Shown here in pieces: positions 43,714 to 56,152 of a stretch of DNA of 64,000 nucleotides. The position numbers were made by a program, and so were the translations under genes. The notes beneath the pieces were generated by a model, which saw only the letters and a list, made by a program, of their open reading frames with translations, was not told the origin of the DNA and did not search any database. This DNA comes from Spinellus fusiger (taxonomy: Eukaryota > Mucoromycota > Mucoromycetes > Mucorales > Phycomycetaceae): positions 575,090 through 639,089 of the forward strand of contig JALLLS010000011.1 of assembly GCA_025094145.1 (NCBI GenBank), read 5' to 3'. Every line of letters starts with the position of its first letter. The first letter of the stretch is position 1.

Positions 43714-44822
43714 ATGAAGGTTCTTGGATTGATCAGGTAAAATAAAAAGGGTATCCATTAAATGAATGTGCTAATATATTGACGTGTTCTCATGACATGA
43801 ACAGTGGTGGCAAAGACAGCTGCTATAATATGATGCAGTGTATAGCTCATGGCCACTCTATTTCTGCTTTGGCTAACCTTCATCCCCCGTTAAATGCAGA
43901 GAAGGGTAAGGGACTTGTCTGTTGGGAATAAAAATATAATGGCGTTGGAAAAAAAAAGATGAATTGGACAGTTTTATGTACCAGACAGTGGGACACGACG
44001 CTATTCAGTATTATTCCGAGTGCATGGAACTGCCTCTCTACAGAAAAGAGATTATTGGAAAGACAATTCTACAAGACATGGAGTATGTAACAACAGAAAA
44101 TGATGAGACTGAAGATCTTTATGAATTGATCAAAGAAGTACTTGTGAGTGAAATATTGAATGAAATGAAAAGACTTTTTCATTCAACACAGGGTTTGATG
44201 ACAGAAACACCATCCTGATATCAAAGGTGTCTCTTCTGGTGCCATCATGTCCAATTACCAGCGTATTCGTGTAGAACATGTGTAAGTAGAGTTCTCTGTG
44301 GGATGTACGTAGAGCGTAGATCTCTGATTCTTATAAAACATACCAATAGCTGTGCTCGTCTTGGTCTGACTTCTTTAGCTTACTTATGGGAGCGTCCTCA
44401 GAAAGAACTGTTAGCAGAAATGGCAGAGGCTAAAGTGAATGCAGTGCTGATCAAAGTAGCTGCCATTGGATTAAAGCCTGTGCATCTCGGAAAGAGCATT
44501 GCTGAAATGCACCCCATTCTCTGTGACTTGGTAAGTACTTTTATTTATAAGTAGTGTTTTATTTATTTACATCTTTTATTAGAATGATAAATACGATATT
44601 CATATCTGTGGAGAAGGTGGTGAATACGAGACATTTACATTGGATTGTCCTCTGTTTAAGAAAAGAATCATAGTGTAAGCAATCTATAGCCATAAGGTAG
44701 ATCTAATTTCACTGTGTATTAGGGATGAGATACAGACCATTATGCATTCTGATGATGCGTTTGCCCCAGTAGCTTACTTGCGATTCAAGAAATGCCATGT
44801 AGAAGATAAGGAAGTTGTATAA
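43714..44822 (+). CDS. DPH6: Diphthine–ammonia ligase
   Basis: It catalyses the last, ATP-dependent amidation in diphthamide synthesis on elongation factor 2, in the cytosol. Exons are 43714–43736, 43805–43905, 43959–44143, 44205–44281, 44350–44530, 44583–44674 and 44723–44822; all phases match. [19 protein letters not shown] is the PP-loop ATP-binding motif, split by the first intron. [17 protein letters not shown] and [14 protein letters not shown] are the conserved adenine-binding and family motifs, and [17 protein letters not shown] closes the domain. The protein is about 252 residues and lacks the RidA/YjgF-type repeats of the longer yeast protein, like the short animal form. The start lies 132 bp after the right TA of the TIR element. 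Confidence 0.9.
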
Positions 44823-45053
44823 TAAATATTAGCAGAGGAAATAGGTCTCCGATAGACTTGTTGTACTTTTACTGTAATACTATAAGACTCTATTTACTTA
44901 TTCAAAATGACAAACAAACAAAAGATGTAATAATACAGACATAGAATAATAAATACCGACATAAATAAAAAGTTCATTTCTATAAACCATTTGTCCATAA
45001 AAAAAAGGTGTATTTTTGCTGGTCAAGTAACTATATCCAATGTAATAATGACT

Positions 45054-47139
45054 TTATTCCTTATCAATGGCTGCTAATGCCTTTGAAAACATAGATAGTA
45101 AATGTTCTCTTTCTTCCATACCAACACTAACACGCAACAAATATCTCGAGACACCAAACTTCTCTACCCAATCCAACTCTGTATAGTGTGCAAGAATAGT
45201 GTAGGGACTGATCAGAGTGAAGTTTGTGCCTAAAGAAGGACCCTTGGCACATCGAATGCTATCATAAAACTTCTCTGCACACTTTTCACTACCAAGTACC
45301 ATAGAGAAAAGTCCTCCATAGCCACCCTCCTCTGTCTTTACAGCCTCATAATTGGCATTGGAAACATATTTTGGATAGAATACAGAAACCACTACAGAAG
45401 AATACACGAGTCAGTTATATTTTATTTATTTATTTATTAAATAGAACTTGTTACAGATAGAACTTACCTTTGGGATGCTGTACTAGATAATCACAGAGTG
45501 CCTCTGCATTCTTATTGATTACTTTTGAACGATCCTTGAAACTACGTGAGTTTCTTTCTAAAAAGACAGCATCTTCAGACCATAAAAGATCCTCATAACT
45601 GTGTCTTAGCTCTTGCTTTAATGCACTGTAGAATTGCTGGTTTGGATTTAACAGCATACTATCATACACTAGAGTGAGTATATCTGCATTGACTTGTACT
45701 TTTCTTTTAGCCTACCTTCCACCCATAACATTGCTATCTCCTGAGAATATCTTTGTAAGGCTGCTCACTACCACATCTGCCCATTCAAGCACAGAAACAT
45801 TACAGAAGTTTCCTATGGTCTCATCCACAACAATGATAAAGTGATAGGTATTGGCCAGATGCCTGAGTCTCTTTAAATGAGGGGATTTAAGAAGTGGATT
45901 TGAAGGCAATTCACAGAATAGACTGAGAATACGTTCACCCGATGCTAGTTTAGCTTCAAGTTCATCTATGCTATGATCATCACCTAGACCATAAAAGTGA
46001 CATCCAGCACCAAACTTTTGTAGAATCTTGAGTGTATCAGTGTAAGGAAATCTATAAGACAAAAGTTTATACGTAGAGATTGAGTTACTTTTGATGTTTA
46101 TATATATATTGGTGAGTGCACTTATTTTTCACTTACCCGAAACATACACTCTTCTGTTTTGCATCTCCTATTGACAAGACAAGCTGATGGGCATGGAAAA
46201 TAGCACTCATACCACATGGAAACAAATATACATCTTGTTCTGAAATACCCCGGATACCACGTTCACCCTTGAGTTTGCGCTGTTCTTCAAGTTCACTGTC
46301 GGTCGTTGTGTCCAGCTTCTCCACAGATTTACTATTGTCTGTTTCTGTAATCACACCTGCAATGCGTCGTCGCAGTGCTCTTTTGGCCTTGTCTGCAAAG
46401 TCAACTGGTAGATTACGACCATACCGCTCCTCCACATAGGTAGACTGCTCTACTTCACACTCTTCTTTTGTCTCTGGACTCTTCTGGGATGCTCTTGCAT
46501 AACGACGAGGACCCCGCCTGGGTTCATACAATGCTTGGGAGGAGGCCTGTGTGTCGGATACCAGTAGATCTTTGTTTGAATCCAACACACGCAGACAGTA
46601 TTCTGCCATACGAGAGGACACATTATTGCCTACGTGTTGCCAGAACTGTTTAGCAATAGAGAATACCTCTCGGGGAAACAGCACAGTATAGATAGGCACA
46701 GATTGGAGTTCAATTGTTTTGTCGACAGGAGCAATGATAAGTTCTACAATACGAATGGGGGTTTGAGGGAGTTGAGCAAGAGAAGGGTGGGTTTTCATAA
46801 AGGTGCGACACTGTTCTGCTGCTTTGCGGGAAGGAAAGAGCATGCCTTCCTCTGTGGTGTGACCGTATTTGGTGACAAGACGCTCGCATAACTGTTCATG
46901 AGAGGTTGCTTCATAAGATAGAGTCGGTTGACATTGAACTGAATTTGACCTACTTGTTTAATCAGTGGGTGGATAAAGAAGCGAGGATAGCCGGATTCCA
47001 TTTTGGAGGTTACACGTGGGTCGCCTTCTTCATAGTAGACATTGTCTTGCCATGTTGGGAACATGACAGACAGAGCATGAGGTGTGTGGGCTGGGATAGC
47101 AGCTCCTACGTAATTGGGTGGTTCAGGAAAAGATAACAT
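45054..47139 (-). CDS. STR2: Cystathionine gamma-synthase-like PLP enzyme
   Basis: It forms cystathionine from cysteine and an activated homoserine, in methionine/trans-sulphuration metabolism. Probable exons are 47139–46954, 46891–46137, 46051–45716, about 45673–45468 and 45391–45054. The start [32 protein letters not shown] is typical of fungal STR2. A long insert with basic and acidic stretches (about residues 150–230) precedes the PLP fold. [10 protein letters not shown] holds the cofactor Asp, [16 protein letters not shown] the Schiff-base Lys, and [17 protein letters not shown] the C-terminal substrate-phosphate site. One junction (45,715–45,674) works in frame only if splicing ends at CAC|TCTAG; every AG acceptor there gives a stop, so the gene may be damaged or oddly spliced. 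Confidence 0.85.
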
Positions 47140-47788
47140 AGTAATGAGGAAGAGGAAGAGGAGGAGGAGGAGGAGGAAGAAGAAGTAGGACCCTAATGAG
47201 ATAACAAGAGCAAGTATGAGTCAGTATGAAGTAAGTGACTGTTATCTCTTGCTGGTTCATGCACAATCATCTTGTCTATAACAAGAAATCAGTTGGGAGG
47301 TACTTGAGATCTTTTCTATTCTTTATAGCCTATCTATCCAAGGGTTATTATTGCTGTGATATTCATATAGAATAAGAGCATGTATACTTTTAAATACTAA
47401 ATAATTAAATAAACAAGTAAGAAGCCTTTATATTTTTATATTCTTATATGGCAGTAGGCTCATTTATTGGGATATTTGGAAGATTAGATTCAACACTAGA
47501 GCCATCTAAGCCAAAGAGAAAGAGGGAATCCCTTTGAACTCAGATAAAGTATCAACTTGTATGCCTTTTGTGTGTGGTGCTCTAACTTTAGGACTGTAGG
47601 CTATTGTTTAATAGATAAGATACTAAGAAGCAATAACATTCATAGAGGGACATTTATTCACTAAAAAAAACACTCCAGATCTCAATAGTATTGTTTTTTT
47701 ATTTTATAAGAGCACTTTTACATAGAATAACTATTTCTTTCTTTTTTCTTTTTTATATTATTATTATTGATGGAAGAATGCAGTGTGT
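47140..47788. other. Intergenic spacer with purine-rich microsatellite
   Basis: A (GAGGAA/GAGGAG)n tract at about 47,141–47,187 lies directly before the STR2 start, in its 5' region. The rest is AT-rich and includes the presumed 3' end of CCT2. No gene seen. Confidence 0.55.
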
Positions 47789-49776
47789 TTATCCTTGTCT
47801 TTGGCTGTGGGTGGTGAGTGAAGGATAATAATAACAAGCAACTTACCGAGGAGCACAACGAATGATGTTATCTACTCTAAGAATCATCTCTGCTGCTTCT
47901 GATGCAGATAACAGGACTTGTTTCTTCAGCTTGAAGGATTCTGTAATACCAAGGGCTCTGACATTGGCTACCTTTCCATTCACCATGTCCAAGCCACTCT
48001 CTGTCTGCTCCTCATAATGAGCTGCTCTCAATTGAGCCACCAATTCAGAAGAATCGAAACCAGCATTATCAGCCAGAATAGTAGGCATCTGGCGAAGGGC
48101 CTTGGCAAATGCCTCTGCAGCAATGGCCTTTTTGCCCGATGTCTTGGTAGCGACGGCATCCACTGCCTTGGACATGAGCATCTCAGAACAGCCTCCTCCC
48201 AATACGGTGCGGGGCTCCTTCACTGTCTGTGACAAGACAGAAAGAGCATCATGGAGAGATCGTTCTGCTTCATCCAACAGCTGCTGAGTAGCACCACGCA
48301 GGACAATAGTACAGGCCTCACCAGCAGCCACACCCGAGAACTTGATCAGCTTGTCCTCACCAATAATAATCTCCTCAATCAGATCACAGTGGCCCAATTT
48401 CACGAGCTCAGGATGATCAAAGGTAGAAGCAATTTCACCACCAGTGACCAAGGCCAGTCTTTCCACACCCTCAAAATCAGCATGCTCAATGGTAGCAATA
48501 CCAGCATCAGCCAATAACTGCTCAGGCCAGTTGTAGATCAATTGACGGTTCACAAAGCAATTGATGCCGTGTGCTTTGATTTTATCCACCTTGGCCTTCA
48601 TCTTGTTGCGTTCTGCACGCTCCAACTCAGCCAACTTGCCAGTAGCATCCACACGCACACGAGCACCAAACACCTTGATTTTATCTGTGTCCATGGCTAA
48701 AAATCACAAGAGCAGTGAGTCTTTTTTTTTTCTTCCGATAGCCTCTCCTATCCTAGCTTATAGGCCAGCTTACGTGTGTTTGCAATCAGGAGAGTGGCAT
48801 TCTCAATACGCTTGGGACAATCCACACCAATCTTCTTGTCAAGAATAAATCCCTCATCCAAATAAGAGTCCAACAACTTTCCTCCTGGCTTTTTGATGAT
48901 TTGGATGTGCTCGAGGTTAGTAGATCCCTTCAACCGCAACACAGCATCCACTGCCAGCTTGGAGAAGTAGTCCTTGTCCTGAGACAGCACTTTGGAACTC
49001 AATGTTGTCTTTGCAATGTTAATCAAGTCCTCACGAAAGGCATCAGCATCCTGGCTATGATCTACAGCACTGGCCTCCAACACACTGTAGGCAGCAGCAG
49101 AGGCAAGACGGTATCCTTCAATGATGGTTTGAGGGTGAATGTGTTGGTTGATCAACTGTTCTGCTTGGCGTAACAACTCTGCTGCCAATACACATACAGA
49201 GGTAGTGCCATCCCCGACTTCATCGTCCTGCACTTTAGAGATGTTGACAAGGACTTTGGCAGCAGCATTGTCCAGAGCAATGGATTTGAGAATAGTCGCA
49301 CCGTCGTTGGTGACAAGGATTTCACCTGTAGTGCCTGATTGTAATATTTTGTCCTATAAGAATACAAACAAGAAAACCATAAAGAAAGAGAAAAGAAGAA
49401 GAAAAGAAAATAAACATTGACACGCGCATAAAGTGAATAACTCTGTTGCTTATAAACATCGCAGTGTTTATTACCATGCCCTTGGGTCCGAGAGTGCTCT
49501 TGACAAGGTCACCTACAGCAATAGCGCCAATGAAAGAAGACTATAGCTCTTATCAGTCATACAGTACATAGACATACAAACAAAAACAAAACAAAACAAA
49601 ACAAAACACCACTGCTTACCAGGCGCGCGTTTTCGCCTTTTTCTTCGCGTGTGTCGTCCTGGAAGATTTGTGCGGGTGCTAGAGACTACAGCATGCAAAC
49701 GATAAATGACTTTGGCGGATACGATCTATAGACAGAACGTCTAGTTGGCTCTGTTGCAAAAAAACTACTATACCAT
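47789..49776 (-). CDS. CCT2: T-complex protein 1 subunit beta (CCT chaperonin)
   Basis: It is one of eight subunits of the cytosolic CCT ring that folds actin and tubulin with ATP. Probable exons: 49776–49774 (only the ATG), 49685–49620, 49540–49475, 49353–48774, 48696–47847 and 47804–47789. Motifs: [76 protein letters not shown] (ATP-binding GDGTTS), and [18 protein letters not shown]. The C-terminus depends on the last intron: unspliced it ends RCAPR and stops at 47,843; spliced (strong donor and acceptor) it adds a few residues (QRQG). Total about 527 residues, as expected. Confidence 0.93.
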
Positions 49777-50182
49777 GACTGTGGATGAAGAGAGTTGTCA
49801 AAAAAAAAAAAAAAAAAAAAGAAGGGTGCTGTCAAATAGGCAGTCAAGTAGGCACTTTTTTCTTCGGGGAAAGGAGTGACGTCCTTATTTCCTCGTTCTT
49901 TGAGTTACCATAGAAGGATATTATAAACTCCTCGGTCGTGCCTCGTGGTGTCACCATTTCGGACGTGGATTTCAGGCACAGTGCCAGGATGTTTCAGTCC
50001 ACTCGGACATTGTCATGACTACATGTTTGAGTATCCATAGGGCACTCTCTGCAATAGTAAAAAAAAAAAACAGTGGAGAATAGAACATAATAGAGTAGAA
50101 TAAAACAGAAAAAGACTTTTTTTTTAATATATAAATATATACAATTCTAAATAAAAAATAAAATAAAAAAATCAGGCACTGT
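49777..50182. other. Intergenic spacer with poly(A) tract
   Basis: An uninterrupted A run of about 20 bases at 49,801–49,820 and further A/T runs near 50,060–50,170. This holds the CCT2 promoter and the 3' region of the TFIIIC gene. No other feature seen. Confidence 0.5.
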
Positions 50183-53100
50183 CTAGATGGAACAATACTT
50201 CATCAACACAATTTGAGCCAAAGCAACATTTCCACTTGTAACATAGATATTATATAGGTTATAGGCTGCTTCCCTTCTCAAATCTGTCTCATCATCATCT
50301 ACATAATATTCATCAGGTGAAGGCCATTCATAAACATCGTCTATAGATGTCATTGCCATTGTATCTTGGTATTTGAAGGAGGGTGTACAGAGAGCACGCT
50401 CATAATGAGGAACAGCAAGATGAGTTAATCCTAAGCACAAACACAATCAGAATCATTCCATAAGAACAGCCATTAAGAAAGATCCCGCCTATGGACTAAT
50501 CTAACTTACCCAACAAATGGAAAATACGGCCCATGTTATAGGCAACTTCCTGTGGTCGGTCTCTAATCTGGCAATACTCTTCCATAAACACCATTCCCTA
50601 TTCACTCTCTCCATCAGATAAATGCTTTTTTTTTCTCTTCACATTAACATGTGCGCTGCTTACTTGAAGAATCTGAAAGTGTCGATTGTCTGTCTTTCTT
50701 TGTAAAGCACGTTGGACCAAGTTAATTCCCAATAAAAGTACATTCAATGCATCTTTAGGCTCAACAGCATAGGAACGCAAAAAGAACACTATAAATATAT
50801 ACGCACATATACACATTCATCTGTTAACCATGCGATGCATTTGGATTCTGTCCCTTACTAATAGCTGAGATATAGTTCTTGCTAATGCTCATCATAGTGC
50901 CAAAGACAGTTAATAGCCTTGGAATAGGTTCTACTAATGTATAATCTGCACCCGTATGAGTGGGAAGATCCTGGAGACGTGAAGGTAAATTATAATGTCG
51001 TGGATAGTCTTTATCGTCCAGTGATATGTAATGATCTATGTTTACTAATGCCTCATGAAGTTGGTTCATTTCAGTCTTGCTCTCTTGGCTTATATCTTCT
51101 CCTGATTCATAGAGGTGAGTTGCCACTAGTGCATCCATAAGACGAACAGAACGGATCAGGAATCTCATGACAGCGTAGTTTGCGTATTTGTCAGAGTTAT
51201 TGCCTCCACTAGAGAAAAAGAGATCAATGCCACCCCTCTCTTGCATCCTATATTCTTCTTATACTTTACCATGGTGTACTGATAACGAAAATACAGTAGA
51301 CATCTGATCTGAATTGATAATAGTTGAAGAACCATTTCATAACATCATAGGCCGCTGGCTCGTTATCACTAATAAGAGAGCAGCCTATAGAATATGAATA
51401 TGTATAGCAGCACACACATTAGTACTTACCCAACATGGCTAATCTGACCAACGTAACTCTCTGCCTATATTTCCACACCTTATTGGCTTCACATATGTGC
51501 TTCAGCATCTCAGTAGCGTCGTCCCCACAGCGAGTCAATGTCAGCATATAAGCGTACTAAAAATACATTAGGTGTCTTGGCTATAAAACACATACTTACT
51601 CTGACAAACACATTGATCCACTTCTCATATGAAAAACCATAGAAGTCGTTGGCCTGAGTTATCTCCTCTTCGCGTTCCAACCTCTCCCTTAATTCTCGAT
51701 CTTCCTCATCCATCTCATAGACTGGGTCCTCTTCCATTCCATCCTCTGTAGACCTCTCCTCCCGTTTCTTTTTGCTAGCCATCGCGGCCTGAAGTCTGTC
51801 TGCCATCTTGTGGGCCTCTAGATTAGGATTCTCTTTGGAGGCCTTCTTGTTGCGAGCAGTGTGAAATCCTTGGGCCATTCGACCCTATCAGCAAAGCATT
51901 GTGAGTTTTTCTTTTTCTTCTATTTTATAGACTTACTCTGTATTTGTTGTTATACAGTATTTTCATTTCTGAAAACTCAATCCACAACTCTTTAGCAACA
52001 CGCATGTATTCACGCATCAATGGTCTTTCCATTTTCAACACACAAGGATTGGCTATCTTCTCAATCTCGTCCGTCTTATCAAACAACACTCGCACCTGCT
52101 CCAATGTCTCCTCATGTTTCCTTTGAATTTCTGCCTTTCTATGACGACGTTTCTCGGCAATACTAGGCTCCTTGTCTTCAGAGAAAATAGAAGAGGGCTG
52201 CATCAAAACACCCAGTTTAGGCTTTTGTTTTCTGGGAGCAGCAAGATGTTTGTTCTTGGCATTTGTTTCTGAAGACTCGGGTGCCTCCAACACTTGTTCT
52301 TCTGATTCTGATTCTGATTGTGCCACTGCTCTTGCTTTTGCTTGTGCCTTTACATGCTCTTCTCTTTCTTTTTGCTTGGTTTCTATCTCTTGTTGACGTG
52401 CTTCCCTTTTCTTCTTGAGTACTAGTGGTATAGACCTGTATAAGCACAAGAAATAGCCATGTAGTCACCATCTTACCAAAATGAACCAAAGAAAGGGCTT
52501 CTCCTTCTTTTCCTTGTTCTTCATAGACTTGTGCCAATGACATGAGTACTTCAAAATTCTCTGCCTGTTCTTCCAATACTTGGGACAGAAAAACAGTGAG
52601 TTTTTATTTTTATTTTTGTTGTTGTTGTAGAGCCAAACCACTTACCACTTGTATAAAACACAGCAGCTGTATCTAGCTCACCCATTTCACGATAACAATC
52701 AGCAGCACGTATCAGGACGTCCACCTCTACTTGCTATCACCATACACACACACATACACACATATATTTATACAATTAGTATGAAGAATCGAGAATAGAG
52801 AGGTGTGGGCTCCTTTGAAAGTAGCTTACATCAGAGGCACCAATGACACGCTGGAACACTTCAAGAGCCTGTTCATAATAACGCTTATCAAAATAAGCAT
52901 AGGCAATGTCTTGCTGTAAATCAGGATACATGGTAGGAGGATACTTTAACAAGTACTTGAAATGTCTCTATAAGCAACAGATCAGTATTCTATAGTCCAG
53001 CTCATCCTTTTTGTTCTTTCTTCTCTTCTCTCAACAGTAACACATAGGACACTTTACATTGGCTATCTTGGGCTGTCCCAAATACACACGACAAATACCC

Positions 53101-54483
53101 ATACGAACACGAAGCTCAATGGGTAAATCTAGTCTATCAGGCACATTGTCCTCCTCCTCTTCTCCAAAATACTCATCGTCATCATTGATTCTGTCCTGCC
53201 ACCACATCTCATCTTGTCTGCTCTGAACATGCCGTACACCGGTCTTGATACAGTCAATAGCACGTCGATAGTCGTTTAGGATAAGATACAGTTCACTCAA
53301 CATGTTGATTTCTGCAAATCCGAGTTTATCACTAAACTCATCATCTTCTCCTTCTCCTTCTCCCTCGTCCTCGTCTTCGTCATAGGCACCGCCATTCCTT
53401 GTTACATTCTCAATGGCAGTCTCATACAGTTCGATGGCTTCTCTTGTTTTTCCCTTGATACGCAACAGTTGTGCCAGTTCGTTAATGACTTTAAAGTGGT
53501 TGGGTAGAATAGCAAGAATCTGTTGGAATCCATCCAAGGCCTCATCGTATTGTTTCAATTGTTTGTAGAGGTAGGCTTTATCCCAGAGCACATCTACATC
53601 CATGGGATCAATGACAAGTGCCTTGGACAGACAGTAGAGGCCTTGCTGCATGGCATCATGCTCACTTGTACAATATTGAATAGTCAGTGGCTCCTTGTCT
53701 CTAGGGTGTGGTCTGTGCTTACATGGATTTAAGGGCCAACTCCTTCCACAACTGTGCATCTATACCACACATATGAGCAGCCACCATTCTCAATTGCAAT
53801 GATCTGTCATGATTGCCCATCTCCTCATGCACCAGACCCAGTGTATTCCATGCCTGATGGACATTGCTGAACTTGGTAATGATCTCCTGCAGCATATCAA
53901 TGGCCTTTCCATAATCCTTGGCAATGTACAGCGAATTGGCCTCTCCAAGCAATTGTTTGGCTTCTTCTGGGATCCGCTTTTCACCTGCTGCCAGGCGTCG
54001 TTTTGCACCTGGACGTAGTTTTCCTATGCCTGAGGTGGCGATCAAATTATCTGTAAATTCATCCATGCCCTCTGCCAATGTTTCCGAGGCGTCTCCTGTC
54101 TTGAGATGTTTACGCATTTCTTTTGTACTCTCCAACATGTTCCTATAAAGACCCTACTGCATTAGTCTCTTGAGAAAAAAAAGAAGAAGAAAAAAAGAAA
54201 AGGGTGGAACTTGCGTGAGTTCGTTGTCGTCGCTGTACTCAAAGTCAGAGTCCTCCATATAAGAACCCTCAGAATCATTCATGGTTTCGTCAGAATCACT
54301 GCTGTCGCTGCTGTCTCTATTCTCATTATTGACTTCCAGTGCATTGAGAAGAGAATGACTTGTTACGTCCATAGACTCGGCCTTCTCGTCACCTATAAGC
54401 AGTGCCTCCATGTACTTTTTGACATGAGCTCTCTTTTTTTCCATATCGCCTGCATTACTACTACTACTTGAGGATTCTTCCAT
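50183..54483 (-). CDS. TFC4: TFIIIC TPR subunit (tau 131 / GTF3C3-like)
   Basis: It is part of TFIIIC, which binds tRNA-gene A and B boxes and recruits TFIIIB for RNA polymerase III. The gene has about a dozen exons on the minus strand. The start MEESSSSSSNAGDMEKKRAH leads into a Ser/Asp/Glu-rich N-terminus, then TPR arrays: ANSLYIAKDYGKAIDMLQEI, AWNTLGLVHEEMGNHDRSL, LWDKAYLYKQLKQYDEALDG and QLLRIKGKTREAIELYETAI. An acidic insert (EDEGEGEGEDDEF) and a basic/coiled stretch (about 52,100–52,440) interrupt the two TPR groups, as in the family. The last exon ends AYNLYNIYVTSGN, AQIVLMKY and a stop at 50,183. The donor of the first intron is uncertain (either at 54,212 or near 54,241; only the latter keeps phase). 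Confidence 0.85.
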
Positions 54484-54652
54484 GGTGTGCTCTTTTTTTT
54501 ATTGATTTATTTCTGGCTATAGCAACAACAGTAAGAGAAAGAGAAAGAGAAAAAAAAGGAACCTCTTGCTTATCGTGGACTTCCTTTCTAAAATTGTTTA
54601 TGTCGGAATATTGAGTTAGTTCATGGGATTGGTGGAGGAATAATAAAGAGTA

Positions 54653-55888
54653 GACACCAGGATATTTCGGGATATATAAAGAAATATCTTGAAAATAAAA
54701 TCACACTATTTTTATGATTGGCTAATGTGTTTGAAAAGGATTTTTCGTTGTCTAAATGGTCAGTTTCAAACTCTACTTGCTTGTTTTAGCAATGATGATT
54801 GACTTTGCAATTAAAAAGTATAGAATTGGCTGTAAAGAGGAAAAATAGAACAAGAATCACCTCAAAATTATAACTCAGTCACTGCATTTATTGTTTAACA
54901 TAATGTGTTATCCTTAAGCCCACAGTATTTTCAGTATAGTACGGCTTGAGAAAGATTTGTTATAGAACACACATGGAATTAACTCTAGTGGTCATTGTCC
55001 AGAAAATAGAAACAAATTCACTTACATTGAGAATTGTATAGTCATTCATTGACTCAATATCCACAATCACCTCAATTATCTTATTGTAACTGTTCTCAAC
55101 AATAGTACTTAATGATAACAAGGTATTGTTTCTAATACTAGACTTTAGGCTCAAGGTAAATAGAGTGTGAATTGTTTGATTTGTGGATTGTTTGACTTGT
55201 GAATTCTATGGGTAAAGGCTAAATTATAATATACCAGAATAATAGATGAAACATTATTATTTGTTTTGATAATCCCCTCCTTTTGTTATTTCACACACTG
55301 CCCATGCAACTTGATATTTAAGTACTTATTGAGATAAGCATAACTGAACAAGTTAATATACTATTATTAACAAAGAGAAACAATAGAAGGAAGTGATAGG
55401 CACTAACAAAGACTATTGAAGAGATGAAAAGGTAAGCAACGTCTTCCTCTGGGCTTAATTTTATTGTATTCCACAAGACACGCACTGTATTGTTATTAAT
55501 AAGCAAAGACTCCTTTCAAATCAGTCTTAAGTGGTCTTCTATACTGTCTAGGGTGTCTAAGGCGTATTCCCAAGCATAGTTATCTATCTCCCAAGGATAA
55601 AACACAAGAATTTTAGGGTGTGAATTCTATTAATATGAGGGAATGCACTTGGGCAGTAGCTATAGTACATACTATAGTATTAGCTATATTATTATGATAA
55701 ACAATCTTATTCATAAACACTATATTTTACTGATAATACAATCTGATAGTGAGGTATACTATAAAAGAAAATAATAATTTGGATACTTGCAAACCTTTTG
55801 ATTTTAATCATTATTCCATGAAAGGTGATTAATCACATTCCTTAAATGGGATGTATATTACCACTTAAAACCAGAAAAATCACCTGAA
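54653..55888 (-). mobile_element. TIR element without nuclease gene (copy 7)
   Basis: TA (54,651–54,652), then GACACCAGGATATTTCGGGA and ATATAAAG. The right end is near 55,888 (complement CAGGTGATTTTTCTGG), somewhat decayed. The interior holds the shared terminal segment (54,653–54,850), the small ORF (54,960–55,154, minus: SLKSSIRNNTLLSLSTIVEN) and the shared segment 55,390–55,888. It lies in the divergent promoter interval between the TFC4 and VCX1 genes. Confidence 0.75.
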
Positions 55889-56080
55889 GATCGGAAAGAG
55901 TGAGTGAGAAAAGATGAAACAGGTGTAAGATGAGGTCATTGGGTACTCCACAATGCATATTTCCTTTTCTTTTCCCTTGTTCTTTTTATATACACCCACT
56001 TCAATATAATCTATTTCTTTTTATGGTAATTATAGGTTATAGGGACAAGGATAAGGACAAAAGATAGAACATCCCGAGCT

Positions 56081-56128
56081 GTTCTTTCGTTCTTTCGTTC
56101 TTTTGTTCTTTCGTTCTTTTGTTCTTTA
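56081..56128 (+). repeat. 8-bp tandem repeat in the VCX1 leader
   Basis: Six tandem copies of GTTCTTTC/GTTCTTTT, a pyrimidine-rich tract ending 24 bp before the VCX1 start codon. It could act as a promoter element or lie in the 5' untranslated region. Confidence 0.85.
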
Positions 56129-56152
56129 CACTTCTCCCTTGATATTGTTAAA

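Noticed and set aside
48102..49420. Long plus-strand frames opposite CCT2
   Set aside because: Antisense shadows of conserved chaperonin exons; no independent motif.
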